Origin: Bedellia somnulentella
Lineage: Eukaryota > Arthropoda > Insecta > Lepidoptera > Bedelliidae
Direction: 5' to 3'
Assembly: GCA_963576735.1 (NCBI GenBank)
Contig: OY755175.1
Coordinates: forward strand, 7,890,401 to 7,954,400
Length of the DNA stretch: 64,000 bases
A program made the translations under genes and the position numbers. The notes under the pieces are model-generated. The model saw only the letters and a program-made list of their open reading frames with translations. It made no database searches and was not told the origin of the DNA. This document shows, piece after piece, positions 1-11,400 of the stretch (position 1 is its first letter; the number at the start of each line of letters is the position of its first letter).

Positions 1-35
1 AATTTATAGCCGTGAGTATGTATGTATGTAAACTG
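1..35 (+). mobile_element. S1 retroposon tail, 5'-truncated
   Basis: Only the end of the repeat is present: 'tatagccgtgagtatg' followed by TATG units. It matches the 3' end of the fuller S1 copies at 9741, 16255 and 43590. Confidence 0.7.
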
Positions 36-460
36 CTCATTGTTCATTATTTTTTCTTCACTTAAAGGCTTAGTTCGCATGTTTTTTAAAAGGGTATTTA
101 TCGTTTCCTTCTCATTAATATTCATATCGTTTAGAATAATCTGTGATATAGTCGTGTGCATTAATACAGATCCACAATCTTTTCTTGGCCGGTAAAGGCG
201 ACGCTGTCATCGATATTAGTATTGCCAGTAAATAAAAAAAACCATAATAAGGGGAATAATTTTAAAATATTCAGGCTAATTTATTTTTGTATTGAAATGT
301 CTCAATAAAACAATTTACATAATATTAATAACTATTATTCTAAGTAAATAAGTTCGTTTTAATACAAGCTAATTATAATGGCTTATTTTGCCCTTGTCTT
401 GTATGTCTACCCGTATGACCAACCATGTACCCTGAATTTACTGATCTTACCTTCGAAATG

Positions 461-502
461 TTGTCTGGGAGAGATCGCTTTTAGCGATAACACTGCCAAT
501 TG
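461..502 (+). repeat. LINE-type 3' hairpin block inside element A
   Basis: 'gagatcgcttttagcgat' forms a 6-bp stem (ATCGCT/AGCGAT) with a TTT loop, as in LINE 3' ends at 6621-6660 (reverse) and 37045-37081, and again at 16585-16621. Confidence 0.6.
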
Positions 503-1108
503 AACTTCTCTGTAAACTATTTCATTATTTTACACAAATCCTTATTTGTTATTTGTGACACTCAGAGTTAAAAAAGTGGGTACCTACATATATTTTTTTT
601 AAATCCTGCAAATCTAAGGCTTACCTTGTCGTGTACTGTCTTTTATATTTAATGTTCACACATAGATCCCCTAAAAAAGTGGCACAGAAAAATTTAATCA
701 AAACATCGGATATCGTTTGGGTCATTAATTGTGCAAGGTCAGTGGATTTATGGGCACTTTGCTATTGCTGTTAACAACCTTGTATTTTTATATATATGTC
801 AGACAATTATGACACTGGCGCATTCCCGCATTAGGATTAGAACCCACGCATATACGAAGTGAAATCTTATTCGGGAGCATTTCCCCACTTCCCGTAACCC
901 GCACCGCTATTATAGTCATGTGCGCACAACACTGCGGACAGTGTTAGCCTACTTAGATAATTTTGGCCAAATAAGTAACAATTTTCATAATTTTTTATAT
1001 ACTTTAACTAATTTTTATATAAGAAAAGCGTTTATTTACAAGCAAAGAAATATTATATAAATAATTGTCTTTAAAAAAAAGTTTCCACTGCAAAAAATAT
1101 AAATGAAA

Positions 1109-1539
1109 TGAGAGGTTTTCCTTTTTTACTTTTTTTCTTCTTCCCTGTTCTCAGGATAGATGGCGCCAGACTTGCTATGTTACTGGTAGGAACGGAACGT
1201 CACACCGTGGATGTAATGATATCGTAAAACGGAACGTACATAAAATAGTTCTGATTTGAAAGTCTAAATAAATATCAGTTTAAGCCAAGATAGCTTAAAA
1301 GTAAATAAACAAAGACGGTATTTATATTTAACATTCTTTTTGTTGATTTTACTCGCCAAAAAGTTGCTCTATGGTGATGTGACACATATTCTTAAAGTTG
1401 ACATTGGCGAAATTATTGTGGCAACATGATTGAGGCCAAGAAGAAAAAATTTAAGTAAGTAACGTAGTTACATCAACGCCATCTACAGAGCTCTAGGAAA
1501 CTATGTTGTTTTTTTATTTCTCAAAAAGAAAACCTCTCA
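1109..1539 (-). mobile_element. MITE D, copy 1 (TGAGAGGTTTTC ends)
   Basis: A 430-bp non-coding element with inverted ends TGAGAGGTTTTC and GAAAACCTCTCA. The second copy of element A lacks it at the matching place. It holds the undisturbed sequence around 'taacgtagttac', the site interrupted by a P-like element in the copy at 22411-24969. Confidence 0.8.
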
Positions 1540-1561
1540 TTGATAATTTAATAGATACGTA

Positions 1562-2633
1562 GTAGTCCAAGATCCCGGTGCCCCCAGACGTTACTTATTT
1601 TCTCATAAGAAATGTAAATGGGATAAAGTAGTGTTAGTACGTACTTTGAGTGTGTGCATACCTGCTACCTTGGGTCGACGGCCAATTCATAGGTACCAGG
1701 TGCTAAAGGTAGATAAATTCAGTGCTGATTTTTCTTAAATTCTCAGTGCTGATTTTTACATATGTTTTAGATATTGTTGTTAAAAATTAATAATCATTAT
1801 TGCCAGACACTTTCCATCGGCGCTTACCCTTACCAGACGCTTTAAAGCTTCAAAAAAAATAACACATTCTTACTTACAATCTCTTGTTCAGACTTAATGC
1901 CTGAACAAAATATTACGCAAGAATACAATCAAGAAAACAATTGCCGTCACCCGTACGTCAGGCGCTTAAAGATACTATATACAAATCTGTCTACTCATGT
2001 CACTTAACCTACGACCGTTGTACCATTAACAACCTTTTAAAATATATTAATTTGTAAAGCATTGTAAGCATTTAATTTACACCGTCTATCCACCAAAGAT
2101 AGGACACGTATAGTAGCCTAAGTATAAGAAAGATATCCATAAATAGATATCTCTCTCACACTCAAGCGTACAAATAATGACCTCGCGCTTATACACATAG
2201 CGACACTTTATGTGTGTCTGGGGGGATGTTTGACCCCTCCAATTGGTCTGGCTGCTGACCAGGGGTGTTCAAATAGTTCCCCAAGGATCATACATAAAAA
2301 TTAAGAGTGAGATTGTAAGTAAGAATATGTTATTTTTTTTAAAGCTTTAAAGCGTCTGGTAAGGGTAAGCGCCGATGGAAAGTGTCTGGCAATAATGATT
2401 ATTAATTTTTAACAACAATATCTAAAACATATGTAAAAATCAGCATTGAGAATTTAAGAAAAATCAGCACTGTATTTATCTACCTTTAGCACCTGGTACC
2501 TATGAATTGGCCGTCGACCCAAGGTAGCAGGTATGCACACACTCAAAGTACGTACTAACACTACTTTATCCCATTTATATTTCTTATGAGAAAATAAGTA
2601 ACGTCTGGGGCCACCGGGATCTTACTCTATAGG
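1562..2633. mobile_element. Foldback element, about 1.07 kb
   Basis: The arms at about 1570-1885 and 2308-2622 are inverted copies of about 310 bp with few differences. For example, 'gatcccggtg' and 'ggcgcttacccttaccagac' on the left return as reverse complement on the right. The loop of about 420 bp has no recognisable ORF. The segment is absent from the other copy of element A at the same place (compare 22160). Confidence 0.8.
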
Positions 2634-2923
2634 TCACCCTATAAGTTTTATTTAGTTGGGAGCGAGCTAACTGATAATGACAGGCTGAAATTTCAAAATG
2701 GCGACAGTAGCACTAGTAGTTGCCGTCGGCCAAGAAATGTTTGTGGATCTGTAAATGTTCGCGAACTGCTCTTACGTAAGCATGACCGCTCAAAATTTGC
2801 TCCACTGAGTTTGAAGCAAAAATATTACATAGCGTATCTCTGAGGCCACTTCTTGCCATCACGTGTCCAATGCAACCAAGGTGAGACATTAGTATGTGGA
2901 ACCCCCGAAGCAGCGCTATACTA

Positions 2924-3633
2924 TTGGCCTAGACCTCGCTTTTATAACATACCCTTTTTATATTATAAATCGATAAAGGACATCAAACTAAACAACTTTG
3001 CCCATGGAATGCCTATCTAAAATATTGTAATTTTCAAAAAAAATACATAACATAAACGTTAAACATAAACGTTCACGCCGTTGTATCCCCGAAGGGGTTG
3101 GCAGAGGTACCAATACTTCTGAACTCACATGGCAAGCGCCATCTAGTTTCCAGAGAAGGTACCCACGTTTTGCTTAGACAGTGTACTCACGTGATAGGGG
3201 GCAGGCCTATCGCCGTTTTGTACGAATACACTGTCACATGACTAAGTACAACTCAGCCATGTGGGTTTCCTCACGATGTTTTCCCTCACCGTTAGCAACC
3301 ATGATAAATTAACCACACATATGACTTTAGAAAAGACAAATTGGTGTAGGCCCGTCCCAGGATTGGAACTCACGCCCTTCTGTTTTTCGGGCGGGTGTTC
3401 TTACCCACTGGACTATCATGTCATTCAAAAAAAAAAAAATAATTAAATAATAATTAATAATAATAAAATAATAATTAAAAATTGTCGTACCTAGTTCAAA
3501 CTGAGAATGTATAGAAAGAGATTCTTTGCTTGTGTATTGCTGCTTGTGCTTGCTTGTGCATGATTCTTCTGTGTTTAGTTTGATCGATTTATAATATAAA
3601 AAAGGTATGTTATAAAAGCGAGGTCTAGGCCAA
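2924..3633. mobile_element. Foldback element TTGGCC, copy 1, split by an S2 SINE
   Basis: The ends are TTGGCCTAGACCTCGC and its inverse. The left arm continues to about 3040, an S2 copy intervenes, and the right part resumes at about 3440. It abuts the next copy end to end. Confidence 0.7.
3042..3430 (-). mobile_element. S2 SINE (tRNA-headed), inserted in foldback copy 1
   Basis: On the - strand it runs from a tRNA-like head near 3430 to a tail near 3042 made of TTATG-like units. The central part has the 'cctctgcca...cccttcgggg' block shared with the copies at 5841 and 21415. Short frames across it are not genes. Confidence 0.7.
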
Positions 3634-4235
3634 TTGGCCTAGACCTCGCTTTTATAACATACCCTTTTTATATTATAAATCGATAAAGGACATCAAACTA
3701 AACAAATTTTGGCCATGGAATGGCTATCTAAAATATTGTAATTTTCAAAAAAATATAATAATTAAAAATTGTCGTACCTAGTTCAAACTGAGAATGTATA
3801 GAATGAGAATCTTTGCTTCAGTGAAAATAAGAAATAAAAAAAAACATTTGATCTATGCTTTTCGCTCTGTAAACAAAAATATAACTTCTTTCGGTATTTT
3901 CCAGTTGAATTGATCGTCGTTGAAAAATAATATCATGAAAATAAACCGGTAAGCGAGCGATTGAACTGGAAAATACCGAAAGAGGTTATGTTTTTGTTTA
4001 CAGAGCGAAAAGCATAGAACAAATGTTTTTTTTTATTTCTTATTTTCACTGAAGCAAAGATTCTCATTCTATACATTCTCAGTTTGAACTAGGTACGACA
4101 ATTTTTAATTATTATAGTTTTTTGAAAATTACAATATTTTAGATAGGCATTCCAAGGGTAAAGTTGTTTAGTTTGATGTCCTTTATCGATTTATAATATA
4201 AAAAGGGTATGTTATAAAAGCGAGGTCTAGGCCAA
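3634..4235. mobile_element. Foldback element TTGGCC, copy 2 (602 bp, near-perfect palindrome)
   Basis: Arms of about 270 bp are inverted copies of each other around a short centre near 3910-3960. Landmarks: 'cctagttcaaactgagaatg' near 3776 and its reverse complement near 4076; 'ttcggtattttccagttgaa' near 3890 and its inverse near 3964. Non-coding; frames across the right arm are shadows of this repeat. Confidence 0.85.
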
Positions 4236-4594
4236 TTTTTGATGTTCGAATAATCTTTGTTATATATTGTGTCATAGTCAGTTGGAGGTGAATATATGAA
4301 AGGTAAGGGGATAACAGCACTTTTATTTAAGTTTTGGCTTGGTTGAATACATCTCATGAAACCTTTCGGCTCGGGTACATCAGGCGTCTCGAGCCATTTG
4401 CCGCTTATCCATAGCATATCAATCAAACCGAAAGAGCATGGCTGCGATTCTAAAAGTATTTACTTCGATGGCAACTTTCTGAACCGCTCTCCGATTTGTG
4501 TTCCGTAGTTATGATTTTGGATAACTGTTGTAAAGCAGTATGCCATCGGCGTTAAATTATTACAAAATTCATAATATATTATTTAATTAATTAA

Positions 4595-5188
4595 TTGGCC
4601 TAGACCTCGCTTTTATAACATACCCTTTTTATATTATAAATCGATAAAGGACATCAAACTAAACAACTTTGCCCATGGAATGCCTATCTAAAATATTGTA
4701 ATTTTCAAAATATAATAATAATTAAAAATTGTCGTACCTAGTTCAAACTGAGAATGTATACAATGAGATTCCTTGCTTCAGTGAAAATAAAAAATATAAA
4801 AAAAACATTTGATATATGCTTTTCGCTCTGTAAACAAAAATATAACTTCTTTCTGTATTTTCCAGTTGTATTGATCGTCGTTGAAAAATAATATCATGAA
4901 AATAAACCGGTAAGCGAGCGATTGAACTGGAAAATACCGAAAGAGGTTATGTTTTTGTTTACACCATAGATCAAATGTTTTTTTTTTATTTTTTATTTTC
5001 ACTGAAGCAAGGAATCTCATTGTATACATTCTCAGTTTGAACTAGGTACGACAATTTTTAATTATTATTATATTTTGAAAATTACAATATTTTAGATAGG
5101 CATTCCATAGGCAAAGTTGTTAAGTTTGATGTCCTTTATCGATTTATAATATAAAAAGGGTATGTTAAAAAAGCGAGGTCTAGGCCAA
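4595..5188. mobile_element. Foldback element TTGGCC, copy 3 (594 bp), flanked by TTAA
   Basis: Same ends and arm layout as copy 2. The bases on both sides read TTAA (4591-4594 and 5189-5192), which may be a target duplication of the piggyBac kind. Copies 1 and 2 do not show TTAA clearly, so the class stays open. It ends about 220 bp before the POFUT1 start codon. Confidence 0.8.
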
Positions 5189-5409
5189 TTAATATACACT
5201 TTTGCTTTCGGGCACACACACCTTATTGACATTGGCGAAATTGTTGCGGCAACAGATCCAAGATGATGTAGATTCGCATGTAAAAAAACTTGTTTTTTTT
5301 GTTTATTGTTTGTTTTCGATGTGCTTAAGTTGTAAATAATTAAATTACACACAATTCTAGTTAACACGGTAAATAACGTTAAAAACGTAAACTTTAAATT
5401 AAAATTATC

Positions 5410-8400
5410 ATGGTGTTTTCACTAAAACTTATTTTATTAGGTTTGATAAGTATTGGCTATGTTTCCGCAGAAAATGCCGGCTATATTGTTTACTGTCCAT
5501 GCATGGGTAAGTGTTAACATGATTTACCATATTCTTGAATTAAAACAGCTATGAAACAAGTTCTTAAAAGCCAAGGAGCAAGCTCTAAACGTTGAAATGT
5601 AATAGAGCTAGATTATTATCACCAACAGTCCTTGTTATCACTATCTTGGAATAAACAGCTTTACTTTTGCCTATTTGACACAGGAGTAATGTTGGAGGCA
5701 GATTCAAACGTTGATCTAAAAATATCACCCTCTGTATTAAAAAAAATGTGAGAGATGATAGGAGATACATTATCTTAGATTTTATATGGTATTTGAAAAG
5801 TAAACATAACCTATGATAACAATGAATTATTATATATGACAGCTGTGATAGCTCAGTGAGTAGAACATTGCTTATCGTGCAAACAGTGAGGGTTTAAATC
5901 CCGGGTCAGGCCTACACCAATTTGTCTTTTCTCGAGACGAATATGTCTTATTATTGTCACACAGATGTATTAAGTTTATCATGGTTTGGTGAGGGAAAAC
6001 ATTATGAGGAAACCCACATGGCTAAGTTGTGCTTAATTATGTGACAGTGTATTCATACAATTTCCAAGCAAAATGTGGGTACTCTGAATACCAGGTGACA
6101 ATGTCACATGATGTTCAGAAGTATTAGTACCTCTGCCAAACCCTCTGGGGATATACGGCTTGAACATTTGAATTTGAGTATTATATTACTTACCTATCTT
6201 CCTGTACTCACAGTAATGACCTTAAAAGGGAAAGTTTTAGTTTTTAATTCAACACCTCCACTTATTTTAGAATTTGAAGGAGTCAAAGATAGTTTTTCAG
6301 AAAGACAGTTTAGATTTATGACTGAAGTTATCAAATAAATGGTAAGCATTAGGTTTATTACAGGCATAGAACAGCAAAGGTTTTATTGGTAATTGCCATG
6401 GCATTTATAACCTGAAACCATGGTTCTTATCCTTCCTTGTGAAGTAAAGGAACAAAAGTACTTTTAAATTCTGAGTACTTCATGAGAATGTCTCATTGTT
6501 TTTCTAAAGTTATCGTTGCAGTGATTTAATAATAATAATAATATAATAAAACTCTTTATTGCACATTACAAAATAAAAACAACAATTACAAAAAAAGATG
6601 GGTATAAAAGCCAAAGTACAACTGGCGGTCTTATCACTAAGAGCGATCTCTTCCAGACAACCCATTAATGGAAAGATTTGCTGGAGTAAAAACATGTTCG
6701 GTAGATGTCCAATAAATTAAACTGATTTGCTTAAAAACTAAAATTATTCATCAAACTATTATCTATCTATTTTAAGTATTACTAAATATTTATTAAGTTC
6801 TAATACACTTACAGATACAGATAGTATTCCATAAAATAAATAATATTCAATAAATACAATACATATGCAATATATATAAAGATTTTTAAATAAAATACAT
6901 ATATACATTTTACGACATAATATATAATAGAATATATAAACTTTTGTATGCAACACAAATAATATTATAATGTTTCGGAGAGGAAGTGTTTTTTTACCAT
7001 TTTCTTGAAAATAGGGAGAGACTTGGCTAATCGCACCTCTACAGGAAGACCGTTCCATAGTTGTACAGCCTGGACGGTAAAGGAGGAACTGTGAAAATTG
7101 GTGGAATGGGAAGGGGTACTCAACAAAAGATTGTGGTAAGAACGCAGATTGAGGTCATGTGAAGAGTGAAGGAATTGGAAACGCTCTTTAAGGTAGGAGG
7201 GGGTGGCAGGATTAAACAAGATAGAGTACAGGAGAGACAGAGTATGTGCATTCCGGCGGAGACGAATTGGAAGCCACTGAAGTTTATTGCGATACGCAGA
7301 GACATGGTCATATTTACGCAGTCCGAAAATAAACCAAATACATAAGTTTTGTAAGCGCTCAAGTTTGTTCAGTTGATCTTCAGTTAGATCGAGATAGCAG
7401 GTGTCAGCATAATCAAGAATAGGTAGTAGAAGAGATTGGGCTAACGCAGTTTTGGTAGCAGTAGGGAGAAAGTTACGTAGCCTCCTGAGGGACCCTGCTG
7501 ACGCAAACAGCCTCCGGCTTACTAATTCCAGTTGCGGTACCCAAGATAAGGTGCTATCTATCATCACACCAAGGTTTTTTACAGCATCGCTGAAAGGAAT
7601 GGATGTGCCATCAAATAAAACAGGCGGTAGTGTTTTATAGTCAATCTTGGAAACAATTCGTGAGCTACCAACTATAATTATTTGCGTTTTATTCGGATTA
7701 ACTTTCAATCCATATGCTTCACTCCATTTCAAAATTTGCATTAAATCATTATTAATTAAGCTTATGGACATATTTATTTGGTCAAAATTAGCCTGTGTGT
7801 AAATCTGAAGATCATCTGCATAAAGGTGGTAGGAAGAAGTAAGTTTATGAGAAATGGAGTTAATAAATATAGCGAATAAGAGAGGAGACAACACACCACC
7901 TTGTGGAACACCGGCATTTAACTCAATCCACGGAGACATGGCATCTTCGAGGTGAATGCGCTGCCGACGCCCCAGTAGATAACTACGAAACCAGTCAACT
8001 ACCGTTGGAGATATGTTAAGAGAACGAAGTAAAGCAAGTAATATTTCGAAGTCAACCGTATTAAAGGCGCTACTAAAATCAAGCAGTGCTAAAACAGTCA
8101 GCAGTCCCTTATCCATTCCCAAACGCATGTCATCAGTTATTTTGATCAAAGCCGTTACAGTACTATGGGAAGGGCGGAAACCAGATTGGAAGGGGTTAAG
8201 CAGATCATTCCTAGTGAGAAAATCACTTAACTGTTTATGTACCAGTCGTTCAAGTACTTTAGAGAGGAATGGCAGAATAGATATAGGACGATATTCAGAG
8301 AAGGACTTAGGATTAGCTTTTTTGGGAATAGGAGTGACCTGGGCTTCTTTCCATACCATAGGGAAGGATTCTAAGGATATGGAATTATTAAGGATTTCAG

Positions 8401-11400
8401 TAATAAGTTAAAAAAAACCTTTGCCTGTTCATTAAACATAAAAGAGAAAAAAAGAAAAGAAAAAACTGAGGTTGTTATTGTTATTGTCAAAAATTATACA
8501 TCAAAAAATGAAAAGAAAAAGTTTCCCATTTACCCTGCAATGAAATTGTGTTGTAAAAATCACCTTATAGTAGTAATTTATGTGATTAAAACGTTACATT
8601 TAAATAAGAAGATTGTGGAGCAATTTATATTAAAAACAGAAAAAATAGGGATGTTTTAGCCTACTTATTTAAAACATACAATATAGATTACTGTTACTTC
8701 TTTGCTGCACGTACGGGCCTGGTTGTCGTCGTCTTCTGGGGTTTCGGAGGTAAATTAGAAGTGCCTGCATTGGAAACAACGGGTGCAGGAGCGCTCGGAA
8801 CTTTTCTCAACTCAGCAACAGTAATTACACGATGCCGCGATCCATCCGGTGCCAAAATATAAACAAACCCTTCGCGGGTCCAGCATTGCGTCACTCCAAA
8901 CTTCTCCCGCGCTGCAATGAAGGCATCGTGTCGCCGTTTAGTCAGGAACTCTGATAATGTGATTCCAGTACCCTTAAGTCTTGTTTTGGAAGACCATGCC
9001 TGATCCCGAACAGCCAGATCTCTAAACTTGAGCAATATAGGTCTAGTTCGATTGCCTATAGAGCGCCCCATACGTTTACAGCGGCTAATGTCAGTGGAAA
9101 CAAAACTAGTAACACAGAGCTTCTCAGTGACCAACTTTGTAGCGAGCGCAGTTGTGTCTTCATCTTTGGTCTCAGCCACACCATGAATGAGAAGGATTTT
9201 GCGCCTGCTTCGCATCTCCAATTGGTCTGTCTCGTGGGCTAGCATCTCTATCTGCTTCTGGAGACAGGATATCGTCTGGGTTACAAACAGGCGGAATGCA
9301 ACAAATTCTGCGGAGATACCAGCGACAGAAGCTTCAGGTGCACTAGATTGATGCAGCTTATCTTCAAAGGCTGCCATCCGCTTATTGAGTGCATCATCCA
9401 GCGAGTCTTGGATTAACTTGGCCTCCATTGTGCAGGACAGTGTAGTTTTTTAAGGTTAGTTTTTTAAACCTGATGGCTCCTAATAGATAATAATTGCTGG
9501 CAAGTGTTAGTTCACTAAGCGACTTTAGAACATTAATTTAATCACTTTTATGTACAAATCAATTAAATATTAAATTTTTATCAAGAGAGCACTGTTTCAT
9601 TTCTTACATCTACCCCCAAAAACTATTTATTTTAAAACGATTAATAATATTCGTAAACCAAAAAAAGGACCACTCTCAGCCATTTGATGGAAACCCAATT
9701 ATTCAAACAAAATTCGATAAAAAACAGAGTTGTTCCACGTAGTGTGGGCTTAGAATAGCACTACCCCATTTCCACCAATGGGTGTACGTAAGAGGCGACT
9801 AACAATTTTTTGAAAAAACAACAAGGGGATTTTAGGTGATGCGGTTGGAGACCCATCACCATCAATCTTTACTTTACCATCTTCTCCCCACTCAACTTTC
9901 CAAAACTGGCTAAGAAATTTCTAATTCTAGCTACCCCGTTCGTACATCGCACGCACGTTCGCACTTCTAGGGATTCATAGCCGTGAGTATATGTATGTAT
10001 GTATGTTGTCTACATATGCATTTTGATATTTTAAATCACACAACCAGACCCAATATAAATAAATGGGTCAAACTGGAAAGCATATCCAACTGAACAAAAA
10101 AATAATTTTAGTAATTGTTTGACAGAACGGATGGCCTAACATACATACAAAAAAAACCGACTTCGAAGTTGAAAAAACAACCGAAAATAAACAATCAAGT
10201 ACTAATAAGTAAGAAATAAGTATTTTAATTAAATATGAGTACTGTGATTAACACCTTAGGAATTCCTTTATTCCACACGCGTCAGTTCAACCTACCTAAA
10301 TCTAAAATTCTTTAAATTAATTTGTGAGTTGGTGCCAGCCTGCGTGATAATTGATAATAAGTGTGTATTTTGCACTGCATGTACATGTGCAATGTAGGAT
10401 ACCTACATGGTAGGGTAAATTGATTTTTGTATGTATTACCATTTAAAATGTTAGGCGATAGAAATATATTGTTTAGATTGTACATATACATATACTCACG
10501 GCTTTAATTCCCTAGAAGGGGTAGCCAGAGCTAAGGAATTATAAATTCCTCAGCCACTTTTGGAAGTTGAGTGGGGAAAAGATCGTAAAATAAAGGTTTT
10601 TGGTGATTGGTCTCCAACCGCATCGCCCAAAAATCCAATAAAAAGGCCCAATACCCTTAGTCGCCTCTTACGACACCCGTGGGTAGAAAGGGGTAGCGAC
10701 ATTCTAAGCCGGCACTACACGGCATAAATTGTAATCATCAGAAATAGATAGTAGTAGGGTGAATTAAATTTTGTTTGACTGGCACCCACTCAAAAACTAA
10801 TTTAAGAGAATTTTAAGATTTAGGTAGGTTGAACTGACGCGTGTGGAATAGAGAAATCCCTAAGGTGTTAAACACAGTACTCATATTTAATTAAAAAACT
10901 TATTTCTTACTTTTTAGTACTTGATCGTTTATATTCAATTGTTTTTCCATTTTTGAAGTCGGTTTTCTTTTTGTTAAAAAATATTTTATTTTACGAGTTT
11001 TAGATATAGGTAGACCTGGCAAAGATGCCTCTCGGATAAGGAAGCAACGGTTACTGTATTATTCTTCGTATTTCCGGTATTTCTATTATTGTGTGAATTG
11101 AAGATTTTGTCATATTGCGCAGTATTAAATAGGCTCAACCAGTAACTGTACATTGTTCTTGAAATCCCTCAAAAGGCGATGGTCTACAATTCTACATCTT
11201 GACTCAAAAAAGTCGTAAACGTTCACGCCGAATTTCCCCAAAGGGTATGGCAGAGGTACTAATACTTCTCAACATCACGTGACATTGTCACCTTTTGTTC
11301 AGGTAGAGGTGTGTAGATCGGCCCCCTGATTATGTATCTTTAGCGACCGTCGATTGTGTCGCAAATTGCACGATTATCGCTGTCAATGTCAAAAAAATGA

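Larger units (their letters stand above)
167..2751. mobile_element. Element A, copy 1: TA-flanked DNA element with CAGATCCACAATC ends, filled by other insertions
   Basis: The left end CAGATCCACAATCTTTTCTT and the right end (inverted, GTGGATCTG) form terminal inverted repeats of about 27 bp, each followed by TTGGCCGG-like bases. Both ends abut TA, suggesting a TA duplication as in Tc1/mariner-like elements. No transposase is recognised. The middle contains a LINE-3'UTR-like stretch (about 400-560), MITE D (1109-1539) and a foldback (about 1562-2633). A second copy at 15712-22275 aligns along its unique parts and so serves as an empty-site control for insertions in each. Confidence 0.75.

Noticed and set aside
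7120..8411. Frames opposite or overlapping the LINE RT
   Set aside because: Shadows of the 464-codon RT frame on the - strand.
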